From assembly GCA_935421135.1 (NCBI GenBank), contig OW285191.1, positions 1 to 64,000 of the forward strand: DNA of 64,000 bases, given 5' to 3'. Below are positions 8,733 through 22,150 of this stretch, piece after piece. Positions within the stretch are counted from its first letter, which is position 1. The number at the start of each line of letters is the position of its first letter. Position numbers and translations under genes: made by a program. The notes under the pieces are model-generated. The model saw only the letters and a list, made by a program, of their open reading frames with translations. It was not told where the DNA came from and searched no databases. Source of the DNA: Bugulina stolonifera. Taxonomy: Eukaryota; Bryozoa; Gymnolaemata; Cheilostomatida; Bugulidae.

Positions 8733-10567
8733 GGCAGTAAATAATCACTGAGTAGCACTACAATATCTTTGAGCAGTCATTTTAAACTGGTTGGTTTTAT
8801 TTCACTAACATAATATAGAGCAGTTCATGCATCTATTACCTCCATACACCGTAGCAATGACAACCACCTCAATTCACTCCTATCCTCTCACTAGAAGGAC
8901 ACATTTAGTTCCAGTCATACTCAGCTCGCTCTCTGGTGACTGACGTTTTCTAGCAGCTGTGTTTATTCTCTGGTGGGCAGAAATGGTTCAGTCTATAGAT
9001 GAGCTCAAGCAAGCTAAAACAAGTAGGACAAGTTATTTATAACATACACTGTACATGTCTTAACAATCCTAATATCTGCACAGATACCCGAGTATAATCT
9101 CACATATTATATGGCAATAAATAGAGATGGCAGTAAATAATCACTGTAGCACCACAACATCTTTGAGCAGTCATTTTAAACTGGTTGGTTTTATTTCACT
9201 AACCTAATATAGAGCAGTTCATGCATCTATTACCCCCCTACGCCGTAGCAATGACAACCACCTCAATTCACTCCTATCCTCTCACTAGAAGGACACAATT
9301 GTTTCCAGTCATACTCAGCTCGCTCTCTAGTGACTGACTTTTACTAGCAGCTGTGTTTATTCTCTGGTGGGCAGAAATGGTTCAGTCCATAGATGAGCTC
9401 AAGCAAGCTAAAACAAGTAGGACAAATTATTTTTAACATACACTTTGCATGTACGAACAACCCTAAGATCTCCACAGATACCCGAATATATTCTCACAGT
9501 TTACATGTATATGACAATAGAAATAACAGTAAACAATCAATGTACCACTACAATGTCTTTGAACAATCATATTCATGGGTTGGTTTTATTTTATTAACAT
9601 AATATAGAACAATTCATGCATCTATTACCTCCCTAATCCGTCGGAATGGCAACTGCCGCAATTCACTCCTATCCTCTCACTAGAAGGACACAGATGTTTC
9701 CAGCCATACTCAGCTTGCTCTCTGGTGATTAACTTTTACTAGCCGCTGTGTATATCCTCTGGTGGGCAGAAATGATTCAGTCAATAGATGAGCTCAAGCA
9801 AGCTAAAACAGGTAGGACAGGTTATTTATAACGTACACTTTGCATGTACGAACAACCCTAAGATCTCCACAGATATCCGAATATATTCTCACAGTTTACA
9901 TGTATATGACAATAGAAATAACAGTAAACAATCAATGTACCACTACAATGTCTTTGAACAGTCATATTCATGGGTTGGTTTTATTTTATTAACAATATAT
10001 ACAACAATTCATGCATCTATTACCTCCCTAAGCCGTAGGAATGGCAACTGCCGCAATTCACTCCTATCCTCTCACTAGAAGGACACAGATGTTTCCAGCC
10101 ATACTCAGCTTGCTCTCTGGTGATTAACTTTTACTAGCCACTGTGTATATTATCCTCTGGTGGGCAGAAATGATTCAGTCTATAGATGAGCTCAAGCAAG
10201 CTAAAACAAGTAGGACAAGTTATTTATAACATACACTGTACATGTCCTAACAATCCTAAGATCTGCACAGATACCCGAGTATAATCTCACATATTATATA
10301 GCAATAGATAGAGATGGCAGTAAATAATCACTGAGTAGCACTACAATATCTTTGAGCAGTCATTTTAAACTGGTTGGTTTTATTTCACTAACATAATATA
10401 GAGCAGTTCATGCATCTATTACCTCCATACACCGTAGCAATGACAACCACCTCAATTCACTCCTATCCTCTCACTAGAAGGACACATTTAGTTCCAGTCA
10501 TACTCAGCTCGCTCTCTGGTGACTGACTTTTACTAGCAGCTGTGTTTATTCTCTGGTGGGCAGAAAT

Positions 10568-12085
10568 TGTTCATCTCCTACATGACTCTATCATGAATCT
10601 ATATGAACCCAAGTGAATTATAATATGTTTGGAGCCCCAGTAGCCGGGCTGTCTCGGCAAATATTCATTTTCAGTCCCAATGAATCTATCATAAAGGCTG
10701 TGTGGAGTCTGACTTGCTCTGACTGTCAGTATGGTACAACTAAAGAGCACTAATTATGTGTTGGTACTCTGAATCATGATTGTACTCAGATTTGACTCAG
10801 ATATTACTCAGATTTAACTCAGATTTAACTCAGATTTAACTCAGATTTAATTTAATATGGAGCATTTTTGCCCACATCGTTACATTTTCCTTGTCAAACA
10901 AGTCTTATAAAAGTGTGCCATTTCATCATCTCATTTTCTATCTAAAGCACCAGTGTTTACATAATATAGCCTATGCATTTTCCTATTCTTGCACAGAGCC
11001 TTTCGGTGGTTGTAGCTTCCATAAATTTATATTATTTATAAATATTTTTATGACATGCTCGGTTAAAAATACGATCTGGTTGAATATACGATCTGTAAAG
11101 ATTGACAAAACGAACAATGAAATATTCTACCATTTGCTGATGGAGATGTGCTTCTGGCAACATATGGAAGGTAGTGCTGCATTAAATATTATGTTCCTGA
11201 AACTGGACCAGCATTACATGAGCGCTTTCCCAATATTTGAAATAAAGAACGCTTATACGACAACTTTAGTTTCTAGATGCTAAAAATTATGTGCAGAGAG
11301 ATAATAAAGTAGGTGAGAATAAACCACATGGTTGAGGTTGTACATGTATTTGAACAATCACCACCGGGCCATTATGTTAGAAATTATGGGCACATTATTG
11401 CGAAAGAACTAGAAGTATTTGGGAAGCAAAATTGTGATACAGGAAATAATAATAGAGTTTAATTTCATGAAAAATCTAAACCCAAAGTAAGAGTTGAGCC
11501 TCTGAAGACACCCAAAAAGCAAAAACCAAATTATCAACAAATGATTTCAGTTTTGCAGACGCTGCACACCTCATTAACAAGAAAAAATAATCAGAGTCTA
11601 GTAAACCGAGTGTAGATATTTTATTTTGAGTTGGATTTACAGAAATCTATGCTTCAACCTCATAATATTGGTGCAATGGGATGGTACTGTCTGTCACACA
11701 TGAAAATATAGTCTGTATGTGTGCTTCTACATTGATTGCACTAATTTACAAGCTCATGCATTGTTTTCACAGACATTATTTGCTGATATAACTTCAGTAT
11801 TTTCTGCAGAAACACTGTAATTCATTAGATGCATTGTTTTTGCAGACAATCACTGAAGAGAGCCCAGCACGATGATTTTCCACAAAAACAATGTAACTGG
11901 ATTAATTAGTTAAAAAATCAACATACAGCAATAAAAATGGTACCATTAAACAGAGAATGCGATTTTGGTTCAGAATATAATTATTTTGTTTGCATCTCTA
12001 GGATTAATACAATTGGAGGGCTCAACTCAAACGCGTTTAGCCTTCTCCTGTAAAATCACAATATAGTGAGTTACATTGTTTTTGT
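10568..12085 (+). repeat. Non-satellite insert, copy 3
   Basis: Same layout as copy 1, shifted by 6706 bp. It carries C at 11261 (ATA to ACA in the first frame) and a private AATC to GTC-type change near 11596 (AGAATCTAG reads AGAGTCTAG). Frames lie at 10840-11283 and 11328-11615, inverted repeat arms at 11880-11898 and 12069-12087. Its counterpart in the second large copy is insert 5. Confidence 0.85.
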
Positions 12086-13920
12086 GGCAGTAAATAATCA
12101 CTGAGTCGCACTACAATATCTTTGAGCAGTCATTTTAAACTGGTTGGTTTTATTTCACTAACATAATATAGAGCAGTTCATGCATCTATTACCTCCATAC
12201 ACCGTAGCAATGACAACCACCTCAATTCACTCCTATCATCTCACTAGAAGGACACATTTAGTTCCAGTCATACTCAGCTCGCTCTCTGGTGACTGACGTT
12301 TTCTAGCAGCTGTGTTTATTCTCTGGTGGGCAGAAATGGTTCAGTCTATAGATGAGCTCAAGCAAGCTAAAACAAGTAGGACAAGTTATTTATAACATAC
12401 ACTGTACATGTCTTAACAATCCTAATATCTGCACAGATACCCGAGTATAATCTCACATATTATATGGCAATAAATAGAGATGGCAGTAAATAATCACTGT
12501 AGCACCACAACATCTTTGAGCAGTCATTTTAAACTGGTTGGTTTTATTTCACTAACCTAATATAGAGCAGTTCATGCATCTATTACCCCCCTACGCCGTA
12601 GCAATGACAACCACCTCAATTCACTCCTATCCTCTCACTAGAAGGACACAATTGTTTCCAGTCATACTCAGCTCGCTCTCTAGTGACTGACTTTTACTAG
12701 CAGCTGTGTTTATTCTCTGGTGGGCAGAAATGGTTCAGTCCATAGATGAGCTCAAGCAAGCTAAAACAAGTAGGACAAATTATTTTTAACATACACTTTG
12801 CATGTACGAACAACCCTAAGATCTCCACAGATACCCGAATATATTCTCACAGTTTACATGTATATGACAATAGAAATAACAGTAAACAATCAATGTACCA
12901 CTACAATGTCTTTGAACAATCATATTCATGGGTTGGTTTTATTTTATTAACATAATATAGAACAATTCATGCATCTATTACCTCCCTAATCCGTCGGAAT
13001 GGCAACTGCCGCAATTCACTCCTATCCTCTCACTAGAAGGACACAGATGTTTCCAGCCATACTCAGCTTGCTCTCTGGTGATTAACTTTTACTAGCCGCT
13101 GTGTATATCCTCTGGTGGGCAGAAATGATTCAGTCAATAGATGAGCTCAAGCAAGCTAAAACAGGTAGGACAGGTTATTTATAACGTACACTTTGCATGT
13201 ACGAACAACCCTAAGATCTCCACAGATATCCGAATATATTCTCACAGTTTACATGTATATGACAATAGAAATAACAGTAAACAATCAATGTACCACTACA
13301 ATGTCTTTGAACAGTCATATTCATGGATTGGTTTTATTTTATTAACAATATATACAACAATTCATGCATCTATTACCTCCCTAAGCCGTAGGAATGGCAA
13401 CTGCCGCAATTCACTCCTATCCTCTCACTAGAAGGACACAGATGTTTCCAGCCATACTCAGCTTGCTCTCTGGTGATTAACTTTTACTAGCCACTGTGTA
13501 TATTATCCTCTGGTGGGCAGAAATGATTCAGTCTATAGATGAGCTCAAGCAAGCTAAAACAAGTAGGACAAGTTATTTATAACATACACTGTACATGTCC
13601 TAACAATCCTAAGATCTGCACAGATACCCGAGTATAATCTCACATATTATATAGCAATAGATAGAGATGGCAGTAAATAATCACTGAGTAGCACTACAAT
13701 ATCTTTGAGCAGTCATTTTAAACTGGTTGGTTTTATTTCACTAACATAATATAGAGCAGTTCATGCATCTATTACCTCCATACACCGTAGCAATGACAAC
13801 CACCTCAATTCACTCCTATCCTCTCACTAGAAGGACACATTTAGTTCCAGTCATACTCAGCTCGCTCTCTGGTGACTGACTTTTACTAGCAGCTGTGTTT
13901 ATTCTCTGGTGGGCAGAAAT

Positions 13921-15438
13921 TGTTCATCTCCTACATGACTCTATCATGAATCTATATGAACCCAAGTGAATTATAATATGTTTGGAGCCCCAGTAGCCGG
14001 GCTGTCTCGGCAAATATTCATTTTCAGTCCCAATGAATCTATCATAAAGGCTGTGTGGAGTCTGACTTGCTCTGACTGTCAGTATGGTACAACTAAAGAG
14101 CACTAATTATGTGTTGGTACTCTGAATCATGATTGTACTCAGATTTGACTCAGATATTACTCAGATTTAACTCAGATTTAACTCAGATTTAACTCAGATT
14201 TAATTTAATATGGAGCATTTTTGCCCACATCGTTACATTTTCCTTGTCAAACAAGTCTTATAAAAGTGTGCCATTTCATCATCTCATTTTCTATCTAAAG
14301 CACCAGTGTTTACATAATATAGCCTATGCATTTTCCTATTCTTGCACAGAGCCTTTCGGTGGTTGTAGCTTCCATAAATTTATATTATTTATAAATATTT
14401 TTATGACATGCTCGGTTAAAAATACGATCTGGTTGAATATACGATCTGTAAAGATTGACAAAACGAACAATGAAATATTCTACCATTTGCTGATGGAGAT
14501 GTGCTTCTGGCAACATATGGAAGGTAGTGCTGCATTAAATATTATGTTCCTGAAACTGGACCAGCATTACATGAGCGCTTTCCCAATATTTGAAATAAAG
14601 AACGCTTATACGACAACTTTAGTTTCTAGATGCTAAAAATTATGTGCAGAGAGATAATAAAGTAGGTGAGAATAAACCACATGGTTGAGGTTGTACATGT
14701 ATTTGAACAATCACCACCGGGCCATTATGTTAGAAATTATGGGCACATTATTGCGAAAGAACTAGAAGTATTTGGGAAGCAAAATTGTGATACAGGAAAT
14801 AATAATAGAGTTTAATTTCATGAAAAATCTAAACCCAAAGTAAGAGTTGAGCCTCTGAAGACACCCAAAAAGCAAAAACCAAATTATCAACAAATGATTT
14901 CAGTTTTGCAGACGCTGCACACCTCATTAACAAGAAAAAATAATCAGAATCTAGTAAACCGAGTGTAGATATTTTATTTTGAGTTGGATTTACAGAAATC
15001 TATGCTTCAACCTCATAATATTGGTGCAATGGGATGGTACTGTCTGTCACACATGAAAATATAGTCTGTATGTGTGCTTCTACATTGATTGCACTAATTT
15101 ACAAGCTCATGCATTGTTTTCACAGACATTATTTGCTGATATAACTTCAGTATTTTCTGCAGAAACACTGTAATTCATTAGATGCATTGTTTTTGCAGAC
15201 AATCACTGAAGAGAGCCCAGCACGATGATTTTCCACAAAAACAATGTAACTGGATTAATTAGTTAAAAAATCAACATACAGCAATAAAAATGGTACCATT
15301 AAACAGAGAATGCGATTGTGGTTCAGAATATAATTATTTTGTTTGCATCTCTAGGATTAATACAATTGGAGGGCTCAACTCAAACGCGTTTAGCCTTCTC
15401 CTGTAAAATCACAATATAGTGAGTTACATTGTTTTTGT
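13921..15438 (+). repeat. Non-satellite insert, copy 4
   Basis: Same layout as copy 1, shifted by 10059 bp. It shares the ACA variant with copies 3, 5 and 6, and shares GCGATTGTGG near 15313-15322 only with copy 6. Frames lie at 14193-14636 and 14681-14968, inverted repeat arms at 15233-15251 and 15422-15440. Confidence 0.85.
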
Positions 15439-18400
15439 GGCAGTAAATAATCACTGAGTAGCACTACAATATCTTTGAGCAGTCATTTTAAACTGGTTGG
15501 TTTTATTTCACTAACATAATATAGAGCAGTTCATGCATCTATTACCTCCATACACCGTAGCAATGACAACCACCTCAATTCACTCCTATCCTCTCACTAG
15601 AAGGACACATTTAGTTCCAGTCATACTCAGCTCGCTCTCTGGTGACTGACGTTTTCTAGCAGCTGTGTTTATTCTCTGGTGGGCAGAAATGGTTCAGTCT
15701 ATAGATGAGCTCAAGCAAGCTAAAACAAGTAGGACAAGTTATTTATAACATACACTGTACATGTCTTAACAATCCTAATATCTGCACAGATACCCGAGTA
15801 TAATCTCACATATTATATGGCAATAAATAGAGATGGCAGTAAATAATCACTGTAGCACCACAACATCTTTGAGCAGTCATTTTAAACTGGTTGGTTTTAT
15901 TTCACTAACCTAATATAGAGCAGTTCATGCATCTATTACCCCCCTACGCCGTAGCAATGACAACCACCTCAATTCACTCCTATCCTCTCACTAGAAGGAC
16001 ACAATTGTTTCCAGTCATACTCAGCTCGCTCTCTAGTGACTGACTTTTACTAGCAGCTGTGTTTATTCTCTGGTGGGCAGAAATGGTTCAGTCCATAGAT
16101 GAGCTCAAGCAAGCTAAAACAAGTAGGACAAGTTATTTTTAACATACACTTTGCATGTACGAACAACCCTAAGATCTCCACAGATACCCGAATATATTCT
16201 CACAGTTTACATGTATATGACAATAGAAATAACAGTAAACAATCAATGTACCACTACAATGTCTTTGAACAATCATATTCATGGGTTGGTTTTATTTTAT
16301 TAACATAATATAGAACAATTCATGCATCTATTACCTCCCTAAGCCGTCGGAATGGCAACTGCCGCAATTCACTCCTATCCTCTCACTAGAAGGACACAGA
16401 TGTTTCCAGCCATACTCAGCTTGCTCTCTGGTGATTAACTTTTACTAGCCGCTGTGTATATCCTCTGGTGGGCAGAAATGATTCAGTCAATAGATGAGCT
16501 CAAGCAAGCTAAAACAGGTAGGACAGGTTATTTATAACGTACACTTTGCATGTACGAACAACCCTAAGATCTCCACAGATATCCGAATATATTCTCACAG
16601 TTTACATGTATATGACAATAGAAATAACAGTAAACAATCAATGTACCACTACAATGTCTTTGAACAGTCATATTCATGGGTTGGTTTTATTTTATTAACA
16701 ATATATACAACAATTCATGCATCTATTACCTCCCTAAGCCGTAGGAATGGCAACTGCCGCAATTCACTCCTATCCTCTCACTAGAAGGACACAGATGTTT
16801 CCAGCCATACTCAGCTTGCTCTCTGGTGATTAACTTTTACTAGCCACTGTGTATATTATCCTCTGGTGGGCAGAAATGATTCAGTCTATAGATGAGCTCA
16901 AGCAAGCTAAAACAAGTAGGACAAGTTATTTATCACATACACTGTACATGTCCTAACAACCCTAAGATCTGCACAGATACCCGAGTATAATCTCACATAT
17001 TATATGGCAATAAATAGAGATGGCAGTAAATAATCACTGAGTAGCACTACAATATCTTTGAGCAGTCATTTTAAACTGGTTGGTTTTATTTCACTAACAT
17101 AATATAGAGCAGTTCATGCATCTATTACCTCCATACACCGTAGCAATGACAACCACCTCAATTCACTCCTATCCTCTCACTAGAAGGACACATTTAGTTC
17201 CAGTCATACTCAGCTCGCTCTCTGGTGACTGACGTTTTCTAGCAGCTGTGTTTATTCTCTGGTGGGCAGAAATGGTTCAGTCTATAGATGAGCTCAAGCA
17301 AGCTAAAACAAGTAGGACAAGTTATTTATAACATACACTGTACATGTCTTAACAATCCTAATATCTGCACAGATACCCGAGTATAATCTCACATATTATA
17401 TGGCAATAAATAGAGATGGCAGTAAATAATCACTGTAGCACCACAACATCTTTGAGCAGTCATTTTAAACTGGTTGGTTTTATTTCACTAACCTAATATA
17501 GAGCAGTTCATGCATCTATTACCCCCCTACGCCGTAGCAATGACAACCACCTCAATTCACTCCTATCCTCTCACTAGAAGGACACAATTGTTTCCAGTCA
17601 TACTCAGCTCGCTCTCTAGTGACTGACTTTTACTAGCAGCTGTGTTTATTCTCTGGTGGGCAGAAATGGTTCAGTCCATAGATGAGCTCAAGCAAGCTAA
17701 AACAAGTAGGACAAGTTATTTTTAACATACACTTTGCATGTACGAACAACCCTAAGATCTCCACAGATACCCGAATATATTCTCACAGTTTACATGTATA
17801 TGACAATAGAAATAACAGTAAACAATCAATGTACCACTACAATGTCTTTGAACAATCATATTCATGGGTTGGTTTTATTTTATTAACATAATATAGAACA
17901 ATTCATGCATCTATTACCTCCCTAAGCCGTCGGAATGGCAACTGCCGCAATTCACTCCTATCCTCTCACTAGAAGGACACAGATGTTTCCAGCCATACTC
18001 AGCTTGCTCTCTGGTGATTAACTTTTACTAGCCGCTGTGTATATCCTCTGGTGGGCAGAAATGATTCAGTCAATAGATGAGCTCAAGCAAGCTAAAACAG
18101 GTAGGACAGGTTATTTATAACGTACACTTTGCATGTACGAACAACCCTAAGATCTCCACAGATATCCGAATATATTCTCACAGTTTACATGTATATGACA
18201 ATAGAAATAACAGTAAACAATCAATGTACCACTACAATGTCTTTGAACAGTCATATTCATGGGTTGGTTTTATTTTATTAACAATATATACAACAATTCA
18301 TGCATCTATTACCTCCCTAAGCCGTAGGAATGGCAACTGCCGCAATTCACTCCTATCCTCTCACTAGAAGGACACAGATGTTTCCAGCCATACTCAGCTT

Positions 18401-18604
18401 GCTCTCTGGTGATTAACTTTTACTAGCCACTGTGTATATTATCCTCTGGTGGGCAGAAATGATTCAGTCTATAGATGAGCTCAAGCAAGCTAAAACAAGT
18501 AGGACAAGTTATTTATCACATACACTGTACATGTCCTAACAACCCTAAGATCTGCACAGATACCCGAGTATAATCTCACATATTATATGGCAATAAATAG
18601 AGAT
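15439..18604. repeat. Tandem duplication of a 1583-bp four-monomer block
   Basis: 15439-17021 is repeated at 17022-18604. The block begins exactly at the GGCAGTAAATAATC that marks the right edge of an insert, so the second copy looks like a HOR-I unit that has lost its insert. The second large copy has only one such block (33986-35568), so this is a difference between A and B. Confidence 0.85.
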
Positions 18605-21600
18605 GGCAGTAAATAATCACTGAGTAGCACTACAATATCTTTGAGCAGTCATTTTAAACTGGTTGGTTTTATTTCACTAACATAATATAGAGCAGTTCAT
18701 GCATCTATTACCTCCATACACCGTAGCAATGACAACCACCTCAATTCACTCCTATCCTCTCACTAGAAGGACACATTTAGTTCCAGTCATACTCAGCTCG
18801 CTCTCTGGTGATTAACTTTTATTAGCCGCTGTGTATATCCTCTGGTGGGCAGAAATTATTCAGTCTATAGATGAGCTCAAACAAGCTAAAACAAGTAGGA
18901 CAAGTTATTTATAACATACACTGTACATGTCCTAACAATCCCAGGATCTGCACAGATACCCGAGTATAATCTCACATATTATATGGCAATAAATAGAGAT
19001 GGCAGCAAATAATCACCGTAGCACCACAATATCTTTGAGCAGTCATTTTAAACTGGTTGGTTATATTTCACTAACATAATATAGAGCAGTTCATGCAGCT
19101 ATTACCTCCATACACCGTAGCAATGACAACCACCTCAATTCACTCCTATCCTCTCACTAGAAGGACACATTTAGTTCCAGTCATACTCAGCTCGCTCTCT
19201 GGTGACTGACGTTTTCTAGCAGCTGTGTTTATTCTCTGGTGGGCAGAAATGGTTCAGTCTATAGATGAGCTCAAGCAAGCTAAAACAAGTAGGACAAGTT
19301 ATTTATAACATACACTGTACATGTCTTAACAATCCTAATATCTGCACAGATACCCGAGTATAATCTCACATATTATATGGCAATAAATAGAGATGGCAGT
19401 AAATAATCACTGTAGCACCACAACATCTTTGAGCAGTCATTTTAAACTGGTTGGTTTTATTTCACTAACCTAATATAGAGCAGTTCATGCATCTATTACC
19501 CCCCTACGCCGTAGCAATGACAACCACCTCAATTCACTCCTATCCTCTCACTAGAAGGACACAATTGTTTCCAGTCATACTCAGCTCGCTCTCTAGTGAC
19601 TGACTTTTACTAGCAGCTGTGTTTATTCTCTGGTGGGCAGAAATGGTTCAGTCCATAGATGAGCTCAAGCAAGCTAAAACAAGTAGGACAAGTTATTTTT
19701 AACATACACTTTGCATGTACGAACAACCCTAAGATCTCCACAGATACCCGAATATATTCTCACAGTTTACATGTATATGACAATAGAAATAACAGTAAAC
19801 AATCAATGTACCACTACAATGTCTTTGAACAATCATATTCATGGGTTGGTTTTATTTTATTAACATAATATAGAACAATTCATGCATCTATTACCTCCCT
19901 AAGCCGCCGGAATGGCAACTGCCGCAATTCACTCCTATCCTCTCACTAGAAGGACACAGATGTTTCCAGCCATACTCAGCTTGCTCTCTGGTGATTAACT
20001 TTTACTAGCCGCTGTGTATATCCTCTGGTGGGCAGAAATGATTCAGTCAATAGATGAGCTCAAGCAAGCTAAAACAGGTAGGACAGGTTATTTATAACGT
20101 ACACTTTGCATGTACGAACAACCCTAAGATCTCCACAGATATCCGAATATATTCTCACAGTTTACATGTATATGACAATAGAAATAACAGTAAACAATCA
20201 ATGTACCACTACAATGTCTTTGAACAGTCATATTCATGGGTTGGTTTTATTTTATTAACAATATATACAACAATTCATGCATCTATTACCTCCCTAAGCC
20301 GTAGGAATGGCAACTGCCGCAATTCACTCCTATCCTCTCACTAGAAGGACACAGATGTTTCCAGCCATACTCAGCTTGCTCTCTGGTGATTAACTTTTAC
20401 TAGCCACTGTGTATATTATCCTCTGGTGGGCAGAAATGATTCAGTCTATAGATGAGCTCAAGCAAGCTAAAACAAGTAGGACAAGTTATTTATCACATAC
20501 ACTGTACATGTCCTAACAACCCTAAGATCTGCACAGATACCCGAGTATAATCTCACATATTATATGGCAATAAATAGAGATGGCAGTAAATAATCACTGT
20601 AGCACCACAACATCTTTGAGCAGTCATTTTAAACTGGTTGGTTTTATTTCACTGACATAATATAGAGCAGTTCATGCATCTATTACCTCCCTACGCCGTA
20701 GAAATGACAACCACCTCAATTCACTCCTATCCTCTCACTAGAAGGACACAGATGTTTGCAGTCATACTCAGTTGCTCCCTGGTGATTAACTTTTATTAGC
20801 CGCTGAGTATATCCTCTGGTGGGCAGAAATTATTCAGTCTATAGATGAGCTCAAAAAAGCTAAAACAAGTAGGACAAGTTATTTATAACATACACTGTAC
20901 ATGTCCTAACAATCCCAGGATCTGCACAGATACCCGAGTATAATCTCACATATTATATGGCAATAAATAGAGATGGCAGCAAATAATCACCGTAGCACCA
21001 CAATATCTTTGAGCAGTCATTTTAAACTGGTTGGTTATATTTCACTAACATAATATAGAGCAGTTCATGCATCTATTACCTCCCTACGCCGTGGCATTGA
21101 CAACCACCTCAATTCACTCCAATCCTTTCACTAGACGGACACAGTTGTTTCCAGTCATACTCAGTTCGCTCTCTGGCGACTGACGTTTTCTAGCAGCTGT
21201 GTTTATTCTCTGGTGGGCAGAAATGGTTCAGTCTATAGATGAGCTCAAGCAAGCTAAAACAAGTAGGACAAGTTATTTATAACATACACTGTACATGTCC
21301 TAACAATCCTAATATCTGCACAGATACCCGAGTATAATCTCACATATTAAATGGCAATAAATAGAGAGGGCAGTAAATAATCACTGCAGAACCACAACAT
21401 CTTTGAGCTGTCATTTTAAACTGGTTGGTTTTATTTCACTGACATATTATAGAGCAGTTCATGCATCTATTACCCCCCTACGCCGTAGCAATGACAACCA
21501 CCTCAATTCACTCCTATCCTCTCACTAGAAGGACACAGTTTTTTCCAGTCATACTCAGCTCGCTCTCTGGTGACTGACTTTTACTAGCAGCTGTGTTTAT

Positions 21601-21954
21601 TCTCTGGTGGGCAGAAATGGTTCAGTCTATAGATGAGCTCAAGCAAGCGAAAACAAGCAGGACAAGTTATTTATAACATACACTTTGCATGTACGAACAA
21701 CCCTAAGATCTCCACAGATACCCGAATATATTCTCACAGTTTACATGTATATGACAACAGAAATAACAGTAAACAATCAATGTACCACTACAATGTCTTT
21801 GAACAATCATATTCATGGGTTGGTTTTATTTTATTAACATAATATAGTACAATTCATGCATCTATTACCTCCCTAAGCCGTCGGAATGGCAACTGCCGCA
21901 ATTCACTCCTATCCTCTCACTAGAAGGACACAGATGTTTGCAGTCATACTCAGT

Positions 21955-22150
21955 TGGTCCCTGTCGATTAACTTTTACTACCAGCTGTGTCTATCCACTG
22001 GTCGGGAGAAATGATTCAGTCTATAGCTGAGCTCAAACAAGCTAAAACAGGTAGGACAGGCTATTTATAATTTACACTGTACTTGTACCAACCATCATAA
22101 GGTCTGCACAGATAACCGAATATAATCTCACATTTTGTATGACAATAGAG
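21955..22150. repeat. Type-C diverged monomer segment, copy 1
   Basis: A 196-bp block that keeps the monomer order but differs at many sites: TGGTCCCTGTCGATT, ACTACCAGCTGTGTCTATCC, CTGGTCGGGAGAAATG, TATAGCTGAGCTC, TATTTATAATTTACACTG, ACCAACCATCATAAGG and CATTTTGTATGACAATAGAG. It is several bases shorter than types A and B. It looks like an older, separately evolving monomer lineage that is still being copied with the rest. Confidence 0.85.

Larger units (their letters stand above)
3862..17021. repeat. Higher-order repeat I, 3353-bp period, four units
   Basis: Units start at 3862, 7215, 10568 and 13921, each exactly 3353 bp after the last. A unit is a 1518-bp non-satellite insert followed by 1835 bp of satellite, which equals the 251 bp left of the interrupted monomer plus four monomers of about 396 bp. 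Units 1 and 2 look identical in the insert; units 3 and 4 share ACA where 1 and 2 have ATA (4555 versus 11261). Such uniformity implies recent tandem amplification. The same two-unit arrangement recurs at 29115-35568. Confidence 0.93.
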
